DNA from: Bdellovibrionales bacterium GWA1_52_35
GTDB lineage: Bacteria; Bdellovibrionota; UBA1018
DNA: 64,000 nucleotides
Assembly (NCBI GenBank): GCA_001769805.1
Contig: MEPO01000021.1
Span: 62,001 to 126,000, forward strand
Direction: 5' to 3'
This document shows positions 57,234 through 64,000 of the stretch, piece by piece. The first letter of the stretch is position 1, and each line of letters opens with the position of its first letter. The notes below the pieces were generated by a model. The model saw only the letters and a list, made by a program, of their open reading frames with translations. It was not told the origin of the DNA and ran no database searches. The position numbers and the translations under genes were made by a program.

Positions 57234-57809
57234 TTATTGAGAAACCATCGTTGCGGTAATTTTCATTGAGTAAGTGCCTGCCAACGGTAGATCCTTGGCA
57301 ACACCTGTCCAGCTGGCTGTAACCGGACAATCCTCCTCAAGACCCGAGCTGAAGTTGGCTGCCAGATCCTCAACATGCGCATGATGAACATCCATTCCGC
57401 CGCCCATGGTTGTGCCCGCTGCATTGCCCGAGGGAATGGTTACACTCGCAACAGCACCCGCTGAACCTCCGACGGTTTTACAAGCCGCTCCGCCCCAAAC
57501 TTTGTAACTGATTGCTCCACCCCAGTCTTCGGCACCGTTCATCGGTTTCCCATTTGCTTCAGTCGACTGCAGCGTGAGGCTTGCCATATCTATGTTGTAT
57601 TTGAGGTGCAAAAGTCCCAGTGTCCGGTCATTCACGATCGCGCGCGGGCTCAAGTCCAAGTCTCCGGGCACTCCGCGCACCCATAATTCAAAATATGCGG
57701 GCACGGTACCCGTTAGATTGATGTATCCAGTGACCGTGTCGGCGCGCGCAGACACAAGCCACGCAGCAGCCAGCACAAAAGTCAGGATCGCTAATTTTTG
57801 GAAACCCAT
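57234..57809 (-). CDS. Pilin-like exported subunit 2
   Basis: 191 residues. Signal peptide (FQKLAILTFVLAAAWLVSARA) and a mature domain homologous to subunits 1 and 3: INLTGTVPAYFELWVRGVPG, VNDRTLGLLHLKYN, cysteines in ACKTVGG and EEDCPV, Gly-rich middle (GTTMGGGMDVHH) and PLAGTYSMKITATMVS. GAGGTG lies seven nt before the ATG. Five nt after its stop the TMTC-like genes begin, so subunit and putative glycosyltransferases share one transcript. Many Ser/Thr residues are available as acceptors, but no glycosylation site can be assigned by eye. Confidence 0.72.
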   Translation of the reverse strand: MGFQKLAILTFVLAAAWLVSARADTVTGYINLTGTVPAYFELWVRGVPGDLDLSPRAIVNDRTLGLLHLKYNIDMASLTLQSTEANGKPMNGAEDWGGAISYKVWGGAACKTVGGSAGAVASVTIPSGNAAGTTMGGGMDVHHAHVEDLAANFSSGLEEDCPVTASWTGVAKDLPLAGTYSMKITATMVSQ

Positions 57810-57926
57810 TAAATACACCTCATGTGTAAACATGATTCCCTACAGTTCCATCTTGACTGATTATTCGGCCAAAGTGGCAGTGAAATTTAAAAAATGTGCA
57901 AATTCTTCGAGAAATTCGCGATTTTA

Positions 57927-57976
57927 TCGGAATTTTTATCCCGTCGGAATTTTTGATCCGGCAAGATTTGCCGGAT
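57927..57976. repeat. Hairpin and short direct repeats between pilin-like genes 3 and 2
   Basis: A perfect 9-bp inverted repeat with 3-nt loop (ATCCGGCAA-GAT-TTGCCGGAT, 57956-57976) lies just after the stop of subunit 3. Next to it are two near-identical 15-16-nt direct repeats (TCGGAATTTTTATCC and TCGGAATTTTTGATCC). There is no run of T after the stem on the transcribed (minus) strand, so it may be a weak terminator or an mRNA-stabilising hairpin. Confidence 0.6.
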
Positions 57977-57988
57977 GCGGCAAAATGA

Positions 57989-58567
57989 TTATAGCGAAAC
58001 CATCGTAATCGTAATCTTCATCATGAAGACGCCGGCAAGCGGTAAATCCTGATTCACGCCCGACCACGAAGCCATCACCGGACAATCTTCCTCGAGCCCG
58101 TATCCGAAGTTTGTGGCCAGATCCTGTACATCGGGATGATGAACGTCAGCACCGCCGCCCAGCTGGCCAACTGCTGGCCCCGAAGGAATCAGTTGACTGG
58201 CAACGCCGCCTGCAGCACCGCCCACAGTCATGCAAGTTGCTCCGCCACCTACTTTGAAAGTCATGGTTCCACCCCAAACGCTCGCGCCATTGTGGAGTTT
58301 TCCGTCCAGCGTATCGGATTTGAATGTCAAACTCTGCAAATTGAGGTTGTACTTCAAATGCATGATTCCGAGTAACCTGTCATTCACGATAATTCTCGGT
58401 CCAAGGTCCAGATCACCCGGCACACCTCTGACCCAGATTTCAAAAAATGCGGGCACATTTCCGCTCAGGTTGATATAGGCTTCGGCCTGATCCGCGCCAC
58501 TGGGTGTGGGCGGGCTTGAGAGAAACAGAACCAAAACAGCTACAGCAATCAGCCGCCTGATTTTCAT
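57989..58567 (-). CDS. Pilin-like exported subunit 3
   Basis: 192 residues, signal peptide (LIAVAVLVLFLSSPPTPSGA) with an unusual Pro-rich end. The mature domain is homologous to subunits 1 and 2: INLSGNVPAFFEIWVRGVPGDLDLG, VNDRLLGIMHLKYN, cysteines in TCMTVGG and EEDCPV, VHHPDVQDLA and PLAGVFMMKITITMVS. It is nearer to subunit 2 than to 1 by eye (GGG-VHH loop). An AAAGG stretch precedes the ATG. A 213-bp AT-rich spacer separates it from the GT2 gene and probably holds its own promoter. Confidence 0.7.
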   Translation of the reverse strand: MKIRRLIAVAVLVLFLSSPPTPSGADQAEAYINLSGNVPAFFEIWVRGVPGDLDLGPRIIVNDRLLGIMHLKYNLNLQSLTFKSDTLDGKLHNGASVWGGTMTFKVGGGATCMTVGGAAGGVASQLIPSGPAVGQLGGGADVHHPDVQDLATNFGYGLEEDCPVMASWSGVNQDLPLAGVFMMKITITMVSL

Positions 58568-58686
58568 AAAGGTCTGCCTTTCGCGGACGGACCCATGGCG
58601 TCCTCAGTGGGACTGGTGGCCACGGTTACGTCTCATCCTCTTATCGGCGTATTTTTTTCAGGAATTGATCACTTTATGCGCGCTGC

Positions 58687-58692
58687 ATTATA
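58687..58692 (-). promoter_or_regulatory. Candidate -10 hexamer for pilin 3
   Basis: On the minus strand TATAAT (perfect consensus) occurs 120 nt upstream of the subunit 3 ATG inside the AT-rich spacer (58568-58780). No good -35 lies at 17 bp, so confidence is low. The spacer contains no gene that I can see. Confidence 0.3.
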
Positions 58693-58780
58693 CGCAGTGC
58701 GACACGAATATATGCTTGATACTTAAGCAACTATTTAGTTTAGAATTGTTAACATTTCTAAATAATTATTGCCGCGCGAC

Positions 58781-60130
58781 CTATCGTTTTGGTGAAGACC
58801 CCACCCGAATTCTGAACAGTCCCACCAGAGTCATTCTAAGCAAGGTCAGACCGTCCCGGAATCTCCGGATATTGGTTGTACCGTAGGTCCTCGCGCGGTA
58901 GCGCACTGGAACGTCTACCACCCCCAAGCCCAAAATCGCTGCGGGGAAAAGAAGTTCAAAATCCCCGAATGGATCGAAATCACCAAAATCTTTGCGCCAT
59001 TCGACAATGCGCGCGTAATCGCGCCGGGAAAGCAATTTGGTTCCGCAGAGTGAGTCGCCCAATCGCTGCTCAAGCACACTGCTAAGCGCTTTGGCGAAAA
59101 AGACGTTTCCAAGCTTGTTCAAAAAGCGCATCGCCTCACCCTCCATTGGATAAACGAGGCGGCTACCGTTGACGAAGTCCGCATGCCCCTGGACATAAGC
59201 TTCATAAAACCTGCCCAGCAGTTCCGGTGGCATCGTCAGATCGGCGTCCAAAATGGTAAGTACCTCTCCGCTCGCCTGTGAAAAGCCGAGCCGGACAGCA
59301 TCTGCCTTTCCTTTTCCGGTTTGCTGAAAAGCTTTGATGCGTACCCTGCCTATATGCGCTTTTACAACACGTTCGATTTCCTCCCAGGTACCATCCGAAG
59401 AGTGCCCTTCGACAAATATCATTTCTATTTCACACCCCAGGTCAGGTAGGCGCTCAATAGCAGAGGCAATATTTCCTTTTTCATTCCGTGCGGGAATCAC
59501 AATCGAAAGACTGGGGCGCTCTTTGGAGTGAATGACTGGTCTCAAAACGACGACCTCAGCAAGTGAGAACCAACGAATAATCGGCGTCGCCGCAAGCACG
59601 CGGTTGATCCAAGTCCCCACCCCGAGCAGTTCCCATGGAAGGAAGATGCAGGATCGCTCACGGACAACTTCATAGCCCGAAATGCGAGCGAGATTAGTAA
59701 TATCAACTCGCGTGAAAAAAGAGGTCGGAGCTCTCGCCTTGCGAATGCGAAAGCGCGAAGCCAAATTGTAAAACCACTGCATGTAAGAGCTATATAAAAC
59801 GGCAATGACCCTGCTATGTCTCGAAAGCCTGGGAAGCGCCGTCATAAGTTCAGCCTGGATATCAAAACAGTAATTGAAATTCCCATTGATCAGCAGAGCA
59901 CCGCGGTGCTCTGCTTTTTTTGACCAGTCTGGAAAATCTTGGAGCGACGTAACAAACGCCTTCTGACGGGCGTCAATCAAATTGACCAAAATTGACTCGC
60001 TTGGGTCCTTGCCCTCAGACGGCGTCTCACTCACGGCAATCGCCCGAACACATACCAAATCATCGCAGTAGCGGGTAATTCTCGATATTTCCGCTGCCAG
60101 CAATCCATATACAGATTTTCGCCAGGACAT
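58781..60130 (-). CDS. GT2 polyprenyl-phosphate sugar synthase-like protein with degenerate methyltransferase N-domain
   Basis: 449 residues in two parts. The C-terminal half (about 206-449) is a DPM1-type glycosyltransferase 2: SLSIVIPARNEKGNIASAI, EGHSSDGTWEEI, TGKGKADAVRLGF and DADLTMPPE (D295-x-D297). The N-terminal ~200 residues resemble the second half of a class I methyltransferase but without the glycine-rich SAM motif; perhaps a remnant or a recruited domain. By family it would transfer a sugar (mannose-like) to a polyprenyl phosphate; neither is proven here. It begins 11 nt after FkbM with GAGGAAATACC as ribosome site, overlapping the FkbM stop. Confidence 0.8.
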   Translation of the reverse strand: MSWRKSVYGLLAAEISRITRYCDDLVCVRAIAVSETPSEGKDPSESILVNLIDARQKAFVTSLQDFPDWSKKAEHRGALLINGNFNYCFDIQAELMTALPRLSRHSRVIAVLYSSYMQWFYNLASRFRIRKARAPTSFFTRVDITNLARISGYEVVRERSCIFLPWELLGVGTWINRVLAATPIIRWFSLAEVVVLRPVIHSKERPSLSIVIPARNEKGNIASAIERLPDLGCEIEMIFVEGHSSDGTWEEIERVVKAHIGRVRIKAFQQTGKGKADAVRLGFSQASGEVLTILDADLTMPPELLGRFYEAYVQGHADFVNGSRLVYPMEGEAMRFLNKLGNVFFAKALSSVLEQRLGDSLCGTKLLSRRDYARIVEWRKDFGDFDPFGDFELLFPAAILGLGVVDVPVRYRARTYGTTNIRRFRDGLTLLRMTLVGLFRIRVGSSPKR

Positions 60131-60141
60131 CTGGTATTTCC

Positions 60142-60993
60142 TCAGAAATTGTGGGTCAAAACCATATTACGGGAGGATCCGACAGGAATCCCGAGCCTGA
60201 GCAACGCCGCATCGCGAGGCCATTCCCTTGTCTTTCCGACTTCCCTGAAACGGTAACCCGCCTTGCTTAAAAAATTCACGAAATCTTCAAAGCTCTCGCC
60301 CTTTTTGTCGAACTGATACGGCGAAAACTCTAGAACGAGAACAGGGTGATATTTTTCGATGACGCCCCGGGCGCCCGAGATCACCTCTCCCTCGAACCCA
60401 TCAACGTCGATTTTCATCAAGTCAATCTTCACTCCCGGATGATTCTTTTCAAGAAATTCATCCAGAGCATAAACGGCAGCATCGCCGACTGGCATGGGTT
60501 TCCCGCAAACCTCGGCATCGGTTCCTGATTGATCATCCAGCGGCCAGCTGGACCAAAGCTCCCCGGGCGCCTTCTGCTGCGAGGATGACAGGAGAAGAGC
60601 ACGGTGCGGCTCGATGCGCGACTTCAATTCCGGATTCAGTCCAATGTTCACGGAAAGCTTTTCAAAAGCGTATGCAGTGGGCTCAAAAGCGAGAACACGC
60701 CCAGTGGAACCAACACACCTGGCCAGCGGTAGCGTGTGTGCCCCGATATTCGCTCCTACATCGACCACCGTGCTGCCTGGACTGATATATTTTTTGTATG
60801 CTCGGATCGTTGACCACTCAAACCGGCCAAAGACATAGATCGTCAGGTCAATCGCCTCGTCAAGATCCAGGCTCCAGCAAATTCCAAACCGTTGAGTTAC
60901 AGCCTTCCTCGGTAATCGCGCGATCTTTCGAACGGCGCTCAAGCCCAAATACCCCATGCGGGCCAGGAATATCTTTTGGCGAGTGGCTAACAT
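60142..60993 (-). CDS. FkbM-family SAM-dependent methyltransferase
   Basis: 283 residues from this ATG. Motif I is VVDVGANIGAHTLPLA; FEPTAYAFEKLSVNIGLNP and MKIDVDGFEGEVISGA are diagnostic of the FkbM family, whose members methylate hydroxyls on sugars, lipids or polyketides. In this cluster a glycan substrate is plausible but inferred. The start is uncertain: TTG 61050 and ATG 60957 are alternatives and no good ribosome site is present for any. GT2 follows 11 nt later. Confidence 0.85.
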   Translation of the reverse strand: MLATRQKIFLARMGYLGLSAVRKIARLPRKAVTQRFGICWSLDLDEAIDLTIYVFGRFEWSTIRAYKKYISPGSTVVDVGANIGAHTLPLARCVGSTGRVLAFEPTAYAFEKLSVNIGLNPELKSRIEPHRALLLSSSQQKAPGELWSSWPLDDQSGTDAEVCGKPMPVGDAAVYALDEFLEKNHPGVKIDLMKIDVDGFEGEVISGARGVIEKYHPVLVLEFSPYQFDKKGESFEDFVNFLSKAGYRFREVGKTREWPRDAALLRLGIPVGSSRNMVLTHNF

Positions 60994-61126
60994 AATTAAA
61001 AAATAGTACCACCCCCGCGAACAGGCAGTCCAATGCTTTCCCTGACGCAACGCACGACTTTCAAAGGTTCATTAACACCCGAACCCGGTGATTTTTTCCG
61101 AGAAACTGTTAAGCTGTAAAATGTAA

Positions 61127-61528
61127 ATGTCTTTTAAAACGGGTGTTCTTAATATTGCCTTGGTCCTGCTGCTGACTTGCTTCGGCTGTGGCAAAGCCGT
61201 TTCCACTTCGCCGAACGATGCGGCGCCGGTGGGAGGAACCATTGTCGCCACAGGCGCGTTCAGCGGCGCTGTTACAGGAACCGTAAGCGTCTACAGCATG
61301 GGATCGAATTCTTATATAATCCGGCTTGTTGGCCTGTCGGCTCCCGCCGAAGCCGGAATCCAGATGATCCCCTGGGTGAACAGTGCCGCGGCGACCACGT
61401 TCACGTTGCGTGCCGCTACCGGAAACCAAAACTATAATCTCACAGCCTCCGGAACTCTCGTCTGGAACAAGATCGTCATCCGCTCGTCAAGTCAGGCCCG
61501 CGATCTGGATGAAGCCCCTCTGCGGTGA
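61127..61528 (+). CDS. Small exported lipoprotein, possibly DM13-like
   Basis: 133 residues. An N-terminal signal (ALVLLLTCFGCGKA) ends in a loosely lipobox-like FGC. The mature region has Ser/Thr-rich beta-strands with GTIVATGAFSGAVTGTVSVYSMG and IIRLVGLSAPAEAGIQM; the spacing faintly resembles DM13 domains, but this is a weak guess. The stop is directly adjacent to the convergent lipoprotein stop (no gap). Confidence 0.5.
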   Translation: MSFKTGVLNIALVLLLTCFGCGKAVSTSPNDAAPVGGTIVATGAFSGAVTGTVSVYSMGSNSYIIRLVGLSAPAEAGIQMIPWVNSAAATTFTLRAATGNQNYNLTASGTLVWNKIVIRSSSQARDLDEAPLR

Positions 61529-62005
61529 TCAGGGCAGTGACATCTCCATGCCTTCGGAATACTCGACCAATTCTTTGATATTCCGCACGTCTTTGATGAA
61601 CCAGGCGCCTTGCTCTTGGACAAGAGTGCAAAGCTTTTTATTCGTGATTTTCGCCCCCGAACCCTTCGATTTGTCTATGTAGGTCAGCTCGTACGTAATG
61701 TTGGTTTCAGTGGCAGAAGACTTCTTGGTTTCATTGAAGACCAGCTTCACAAATTCTCTTTTGGTCTCGAGGAAAGCCTGCCGGAACTGATCATCACTCC
61801 AAACTGCCAGACGCGACTTGGCGCTTCCAGTGAGATAGGTCATCAGGACCGCGCGATCCTCGATGCCCTTGAGATTGAAGGTACGCGAAATGTAGTCATT
61901 CAGCCGCCGCTTGGGATCTCCCTCCGTCGAGGGGCGGTTTGTACATGCCGACAGCATCGATACAAGAAGCAGCATTGCAAGCAGGCTTGAATTTTTAATC
62001 GACAT
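61529..62005 (-). CDS. Small lipoprotein of unknown function
   Basis: 158 residues. Lipobox LSAC (Cys about 21) after a hydrophobic signal. The mature part is helical and charged (SDDQFRQAFLETKREFVKLVFN), then strands with KLCTLVQEQGAWFIKDVRNI, an NTF2-like-looking layout (weak). The start overlaps the upstream PilZ-like gene by 11 nt, so the two are co-translated. Confidence 0.65.
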   Translation of the reverse strand: MSIKNSSLLAMLLLVSMLSACTNRPSTEGDPKRRLNDYISRTFNLKGIEDRAVLMTYLTGSAKSRLAVWSDDQFRQAFLETKREFVKLVFNETKKSSATETNITYELTYIDKSKGSGAKITNKKLCTLVQEQGAWFIKDVRNIKELVEYSEGMEMSLP

Positions 62006-62750
62006 ATCCTTTTCCTCGTAATCTCTCGACCCAGTCGCCGAGTTCCTTGCTGATATCGGGTGTCAGTCCAGTGAAACGGATTCCGACGCCCTGATTCTGG
62101 TGCAACAATCGAATAGGCTTTCCCTGGCATCGGAGTTGACGCTCCTTATGGGAGAAGATCATTTCCACTTTGGCTGATTTTCGGAGCACAGGCAATGAAT
62201 CCCGCCCGAAAACCGCCTGCTCGCAAAAAACAAACGCGCCCTCATCGTCCATCCGGGCGACACGGCATTGCTTCCAAAACTGTTCGGTTTCAGAACCGCC
62301 TGCAATCCCTCCAAAGCCGATTTTACAGGAAATCTCCGGAATCGACTCAGGAAGTCCCTGGAACCACTCTGCTCCGGGGTTGAAATAGGAGCGATTCATT
62401 TCCTTTGAAATCCAAAACAGGACCGTCGTGGCGAAGGAAATCAGGAAAACAGTGAAGAAACCCAAAGCCGGATTACGGGCTTCTATGGCCAGCACACCAG
62501 AAAGCGCGATCCATATGCCACTCAGAATGACCGTGGTGTGCAATGCCCATTGCCGACCCCTGCTCATCAGGAACGTGATCGGCAAAAGCAGCAGAAATAC
62601 CACCCCGCCCGCAATCCCCATATCCTCAAGAGGAAGGCGCCACCAGGGCGCGCGCTGCACCAGGGCGACATGGAAAGCCACGAGAGGAACCGCAAGCAAG
62701 AGCAGACCAGCTCCAATTTGCAGTCGTAAAGGAACGCTCACCACTTTCAT
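61995..62750 (-). CDS. Four-helix membrane protein with degenerate PilZ-like domain
   Basis: 251 residues. About four transmembrane segments (10-30, 45-63, 69-86, 95-112) are followed by a cytoplasmic domain (about 145-251) with CRVARMDDEGAFVF and GVGIRFTGLTPDISKELGDWV, a PilZ-like layout. The RxxxR c-di-GMP motif is not evident, so ligand binding is unsure. It lies upstream of a lipoprotein with which it overlaps 11 nt. Divergent from the ferredoxin gene. Confidence 0.6.
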   Translation of the reverse strand: MKVVSVPLRLQIGAGLLLLAVPLVAFHVALVQRAPWWRLPLEDMGIAGGVVFLLLLPITFLMSRGRQWALHTTVILSGIWIALSGVLAIEARNPALGFFTVFLISFATTVLFWISKEMNRSYFNPGAEWFQGLPESIPEISCKIGFGGIAGGSETEQFWKQCRVARMDDEGAFVFCEQAVFGRDSLPVLRKSAKVEMIFSHKERQLRCQGKPIRLLHQNQGVGIRFTGLTPDISKELGDWVERLRGKGYVD

Positions 62751-62815
62751 CCATATAAAATCTCACGCGGATCGAGCGCTTGTCAACGAACCATCATTGA
62801 ACGTAAACTATACCC

Positions 62816-63055
62816 ATGTCACATATGATCAGCAAAGCCTGTACGAAGTGTGGTGCCTGTATTACCGAGTGCCCAACAGGATCGATTGTTGAGGGTAAAA
62901 ATCAATATTACATTGATGCCGACACTTGCGCAGATCATGCCGCATGCCTGAACGTCTGCCCCGTTGAAGCAATCTCACCCCGCCCCATTCCGTCTTTCAT
63001 TGCCGCGAAAGAACGCCTGAACAAGCGAGACGAAGAGGAAGAAGAAGAGGAATAG
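62816..63055 (+). CDS. Two-cluster ferredoxin with a Cys-to-His change and acidic tail
   Basis: 79 residues. The first 4Fe-4S motif is CTKCGACITECP (C9, C12, C15, C19), complete. The second site reads CADHAACLNVCP: C38, then His41 where a cysteine is expected, C44 and C48. The second cluster may be absent, 3Fe, or His-ligated. The C-terminus is a run of acidic residues (RDEEEEEEE). A small cytoplasmic electron carrier is likely. The anmK ATG follows two nt after the stop. Confidence 0.85.
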   Translation: MSHMISKACTKCGACITECPTGSIVEGKNQYYIDADTCADHAACLNVCPVEAISPRPIPSFIAAKERLNKRDEEEEEEE

Positions 63056-63057
63056 AT

Positions 63058-64000
63058 ATGGCTTCGCAGACACTCCACATACTGGGAGTGATGACCGGGA
63101 CCTCCTGTGATGGACTGGATGCCGCCTGCATTTCGATTTCCAAGGATGGCTGGACTCCCCTTTGGTCGGCCGCCCGCCCCTACCCCTCGCACCTGCGCAA
63201 GGAAGTCCTTGATTTTCAACGCCCGAAAAGCCGGGTAAGCGCCCAGGAGTGGCTCGATCTGCACCGGCGGCTGGGAGAATGGTATGGCCGGGAACTGAAA
63301 AGGATCATTTCGAAAAATGGAGTTCCCGATGCGATTGCCAATCACGGGCAAACCATCGCGCATTATCCTGCCAAAGGTCATCGCGGCATCACGCTCCAGA
63401 TGGGTGAACCCACACGCATTGCCCACGCAACAGGAATTACCGTCGTTTCCAATTTCCGCGATGGCGATATGGCCGCCGGCGGACAAGGGGCGCCGCTGAC
63501 CCCCTTATTCCACCGTTTACTGGCCCAAGGGATTGACAAGAGTTCGCGCGGAATTTCAATCCATAACCTGGGAGGGATCAGCAATCTCACCTACATCGGA
63601 CCGGAAGATTTTCTGCTCGCGTTTGATACCGGCCCTGCGAATATCTGGATTGACGCCGCAACTGAACGTGCCACGAAAGGCAAACGCAAATTCGATAAAG
63701 GTGGCAAGCTCGCCCTTACCGGCGAGATTGACTGGCCCGCAATGGATCGCCTTTTGAAGCATCCTTACTTTTCAAAGTCCGCTCCCAAGTCCACGGGACG
63801 CGATGATTTCCCGGTTGAGTACTTTTTCAAAAACACCAAAGCCAAAGGCGCCAATCTGGTCGCGACAGCCACAGCCCTGACCGTGGAGTCAATCGCCCAA
63901 GCTTATGAAAAAGTGATTTTGGCCCGCAAACTTCCACTATCGACGATTTACTTCTGCGGCGGAGGAGCGCAAAATCCTGCAATTCTTGCGGCCCTCAGTG
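63058..64000 (+). CDS. anmK: Anhydro-N-acetylmuramic acid kinase (3'-truncated by window edge)
   Basis: First 314 codons of a protein normally about 370-390 residues. AnmK phosphorylates 1,6-anhydro-MurNAc to MurNAc-6-phosphate in peptidoglycan recycling. The phosphate-binding motif GVMTGTSCDGLD is at the N-terminus; ANHGQTIAHYP, NFRDGDMAAGGQGAPLTP and FDTGPANIWIDAA follow, all family blocks. GAGGAATAGAT precedes the ATG. It shares an operon with the ferredoxin gene and fits with the wall-synthesis genes near mreB. Confidence 0.95.
   Translation, partial: MASQTLHILGVMTGTSCDGLDAACISISKDGWTPLWSAARPYPSHLRKEVLDFQRPKSRVSAQEWLDLHRRLGEWYGRELKRIISKNGVPDAIANHGQTIAHYPAKGHRGITLQMGEPTRIAHATGITVVSNFRDGDMAAGGQGAPLTPLFHRLLAQGIDKSSRGISIHNLGGISNLTYIGPEDFLLAFDTGPANIWIDAATERATKGKRKFDKGGKLALTGEIDWPAMDRLLKHPYFSKSAPKSTGRDDFPVEYFFKNTKAKGANLVATATALTVESIAQAYEKVILARKLPLSTIYFCGGGAQNPAILAALS

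Overview
The window reads as chromosomal DNA of a free-living Gram-negative, rod-shaped bacterium. The evidence is the signal peptidases LepB and LspA, Lgt, an LptF/LptG-type permease, MreB, periplasmic glycosyltransferase and transpeptidase genes, a BtuFCD-type importer and a chaperone-usher pilus. Gene content (eukaryotic-type IleRS, secreted serpin, archaic-class pilus, TMTC-like TPR membrane proteins, PilZ proteins, a histidine-utilisation operon) fits a Bdellovibrionota/deltaproteobacteria-grade lineage; this is inference and I cannot name a species. Coding density is very high, with many 4-nt ATGA/GTGA start-stop overlaps. I see no rRNA, tRNA, CRISPR array, insertion sequence or phage.

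Layout: 1-6091 holds RNA and redox housekeeping genes (rimO partial, yajQ, a lipoprotein, rnr, a UbiB-type kinase). 6244-11439 holds a matrixin-like lipoprotein, P5C dehydrogenase, a ureohydrolase, a YkgJ-type protein and a secreted serpin. 11523-18179 holds ileS, trmO, RNase HI and ftsH. 19693-24212 is one tightly packed rightward cluster: a wHTH-nucleotidyltransferase, lspA, lgt and a BtuFCD-like importer. 25186-30147 holds a DksA/TraR-type protein, galU, an exported unknown, priA and a CFIATA-type protein that overlaps lepB tail to tail. 30935-38776 is lptF/G-def-fmt-rpe running by overlap into hutH-hutU-hutI. 38749-47309 holds PAP2, TlpA, a tiny Flp-like protein, a RibD-like reductase, rlmE, a PilZ protein, mreB, a lipoprotein-type GT51 glycosyltransferase with a stand-alone transpeptidase, and a PAS histidine kinase.

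47314-60993 is the most distinctive region. It encodes an archaic (Csu-like) chaperone-usher pilus (tip, usher, chaperone) and three paralogous small exported proteins that I take to be pilins. Interleaved with these are two tandem TMTC-like proteins (GT-C membrane domain plus TPRs), a DPM1-like GT2 protein, an FkbM methyltransferase and a class I methyltransferase. One pilin gene is followed 5 nt later by the two TMTC-like genes. I read this as a candidate O-glycosylated surface pilus: the GT2 would charge a polyprenyl phosphate, the TMTC-like enzymes would transfer the sugar to pilins in the periplasm, and the methyltransferases may modify the glycan. This is a hypothesis from gene neighbourhood and domains. 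61127-64000 holds two lipoproteins, a membrane PilZ-like protein, an unusual ferredoxin and a partial anmK.

Metabolically, hutHUI, P5C dehydrogenase and the ureohydrolase point to use of amino acids as carbon and nitrogen sources. AnmK, MreB, the GT51/transpeptidase pair and the LptF/G-type permease belong to envelope growth and recycling.
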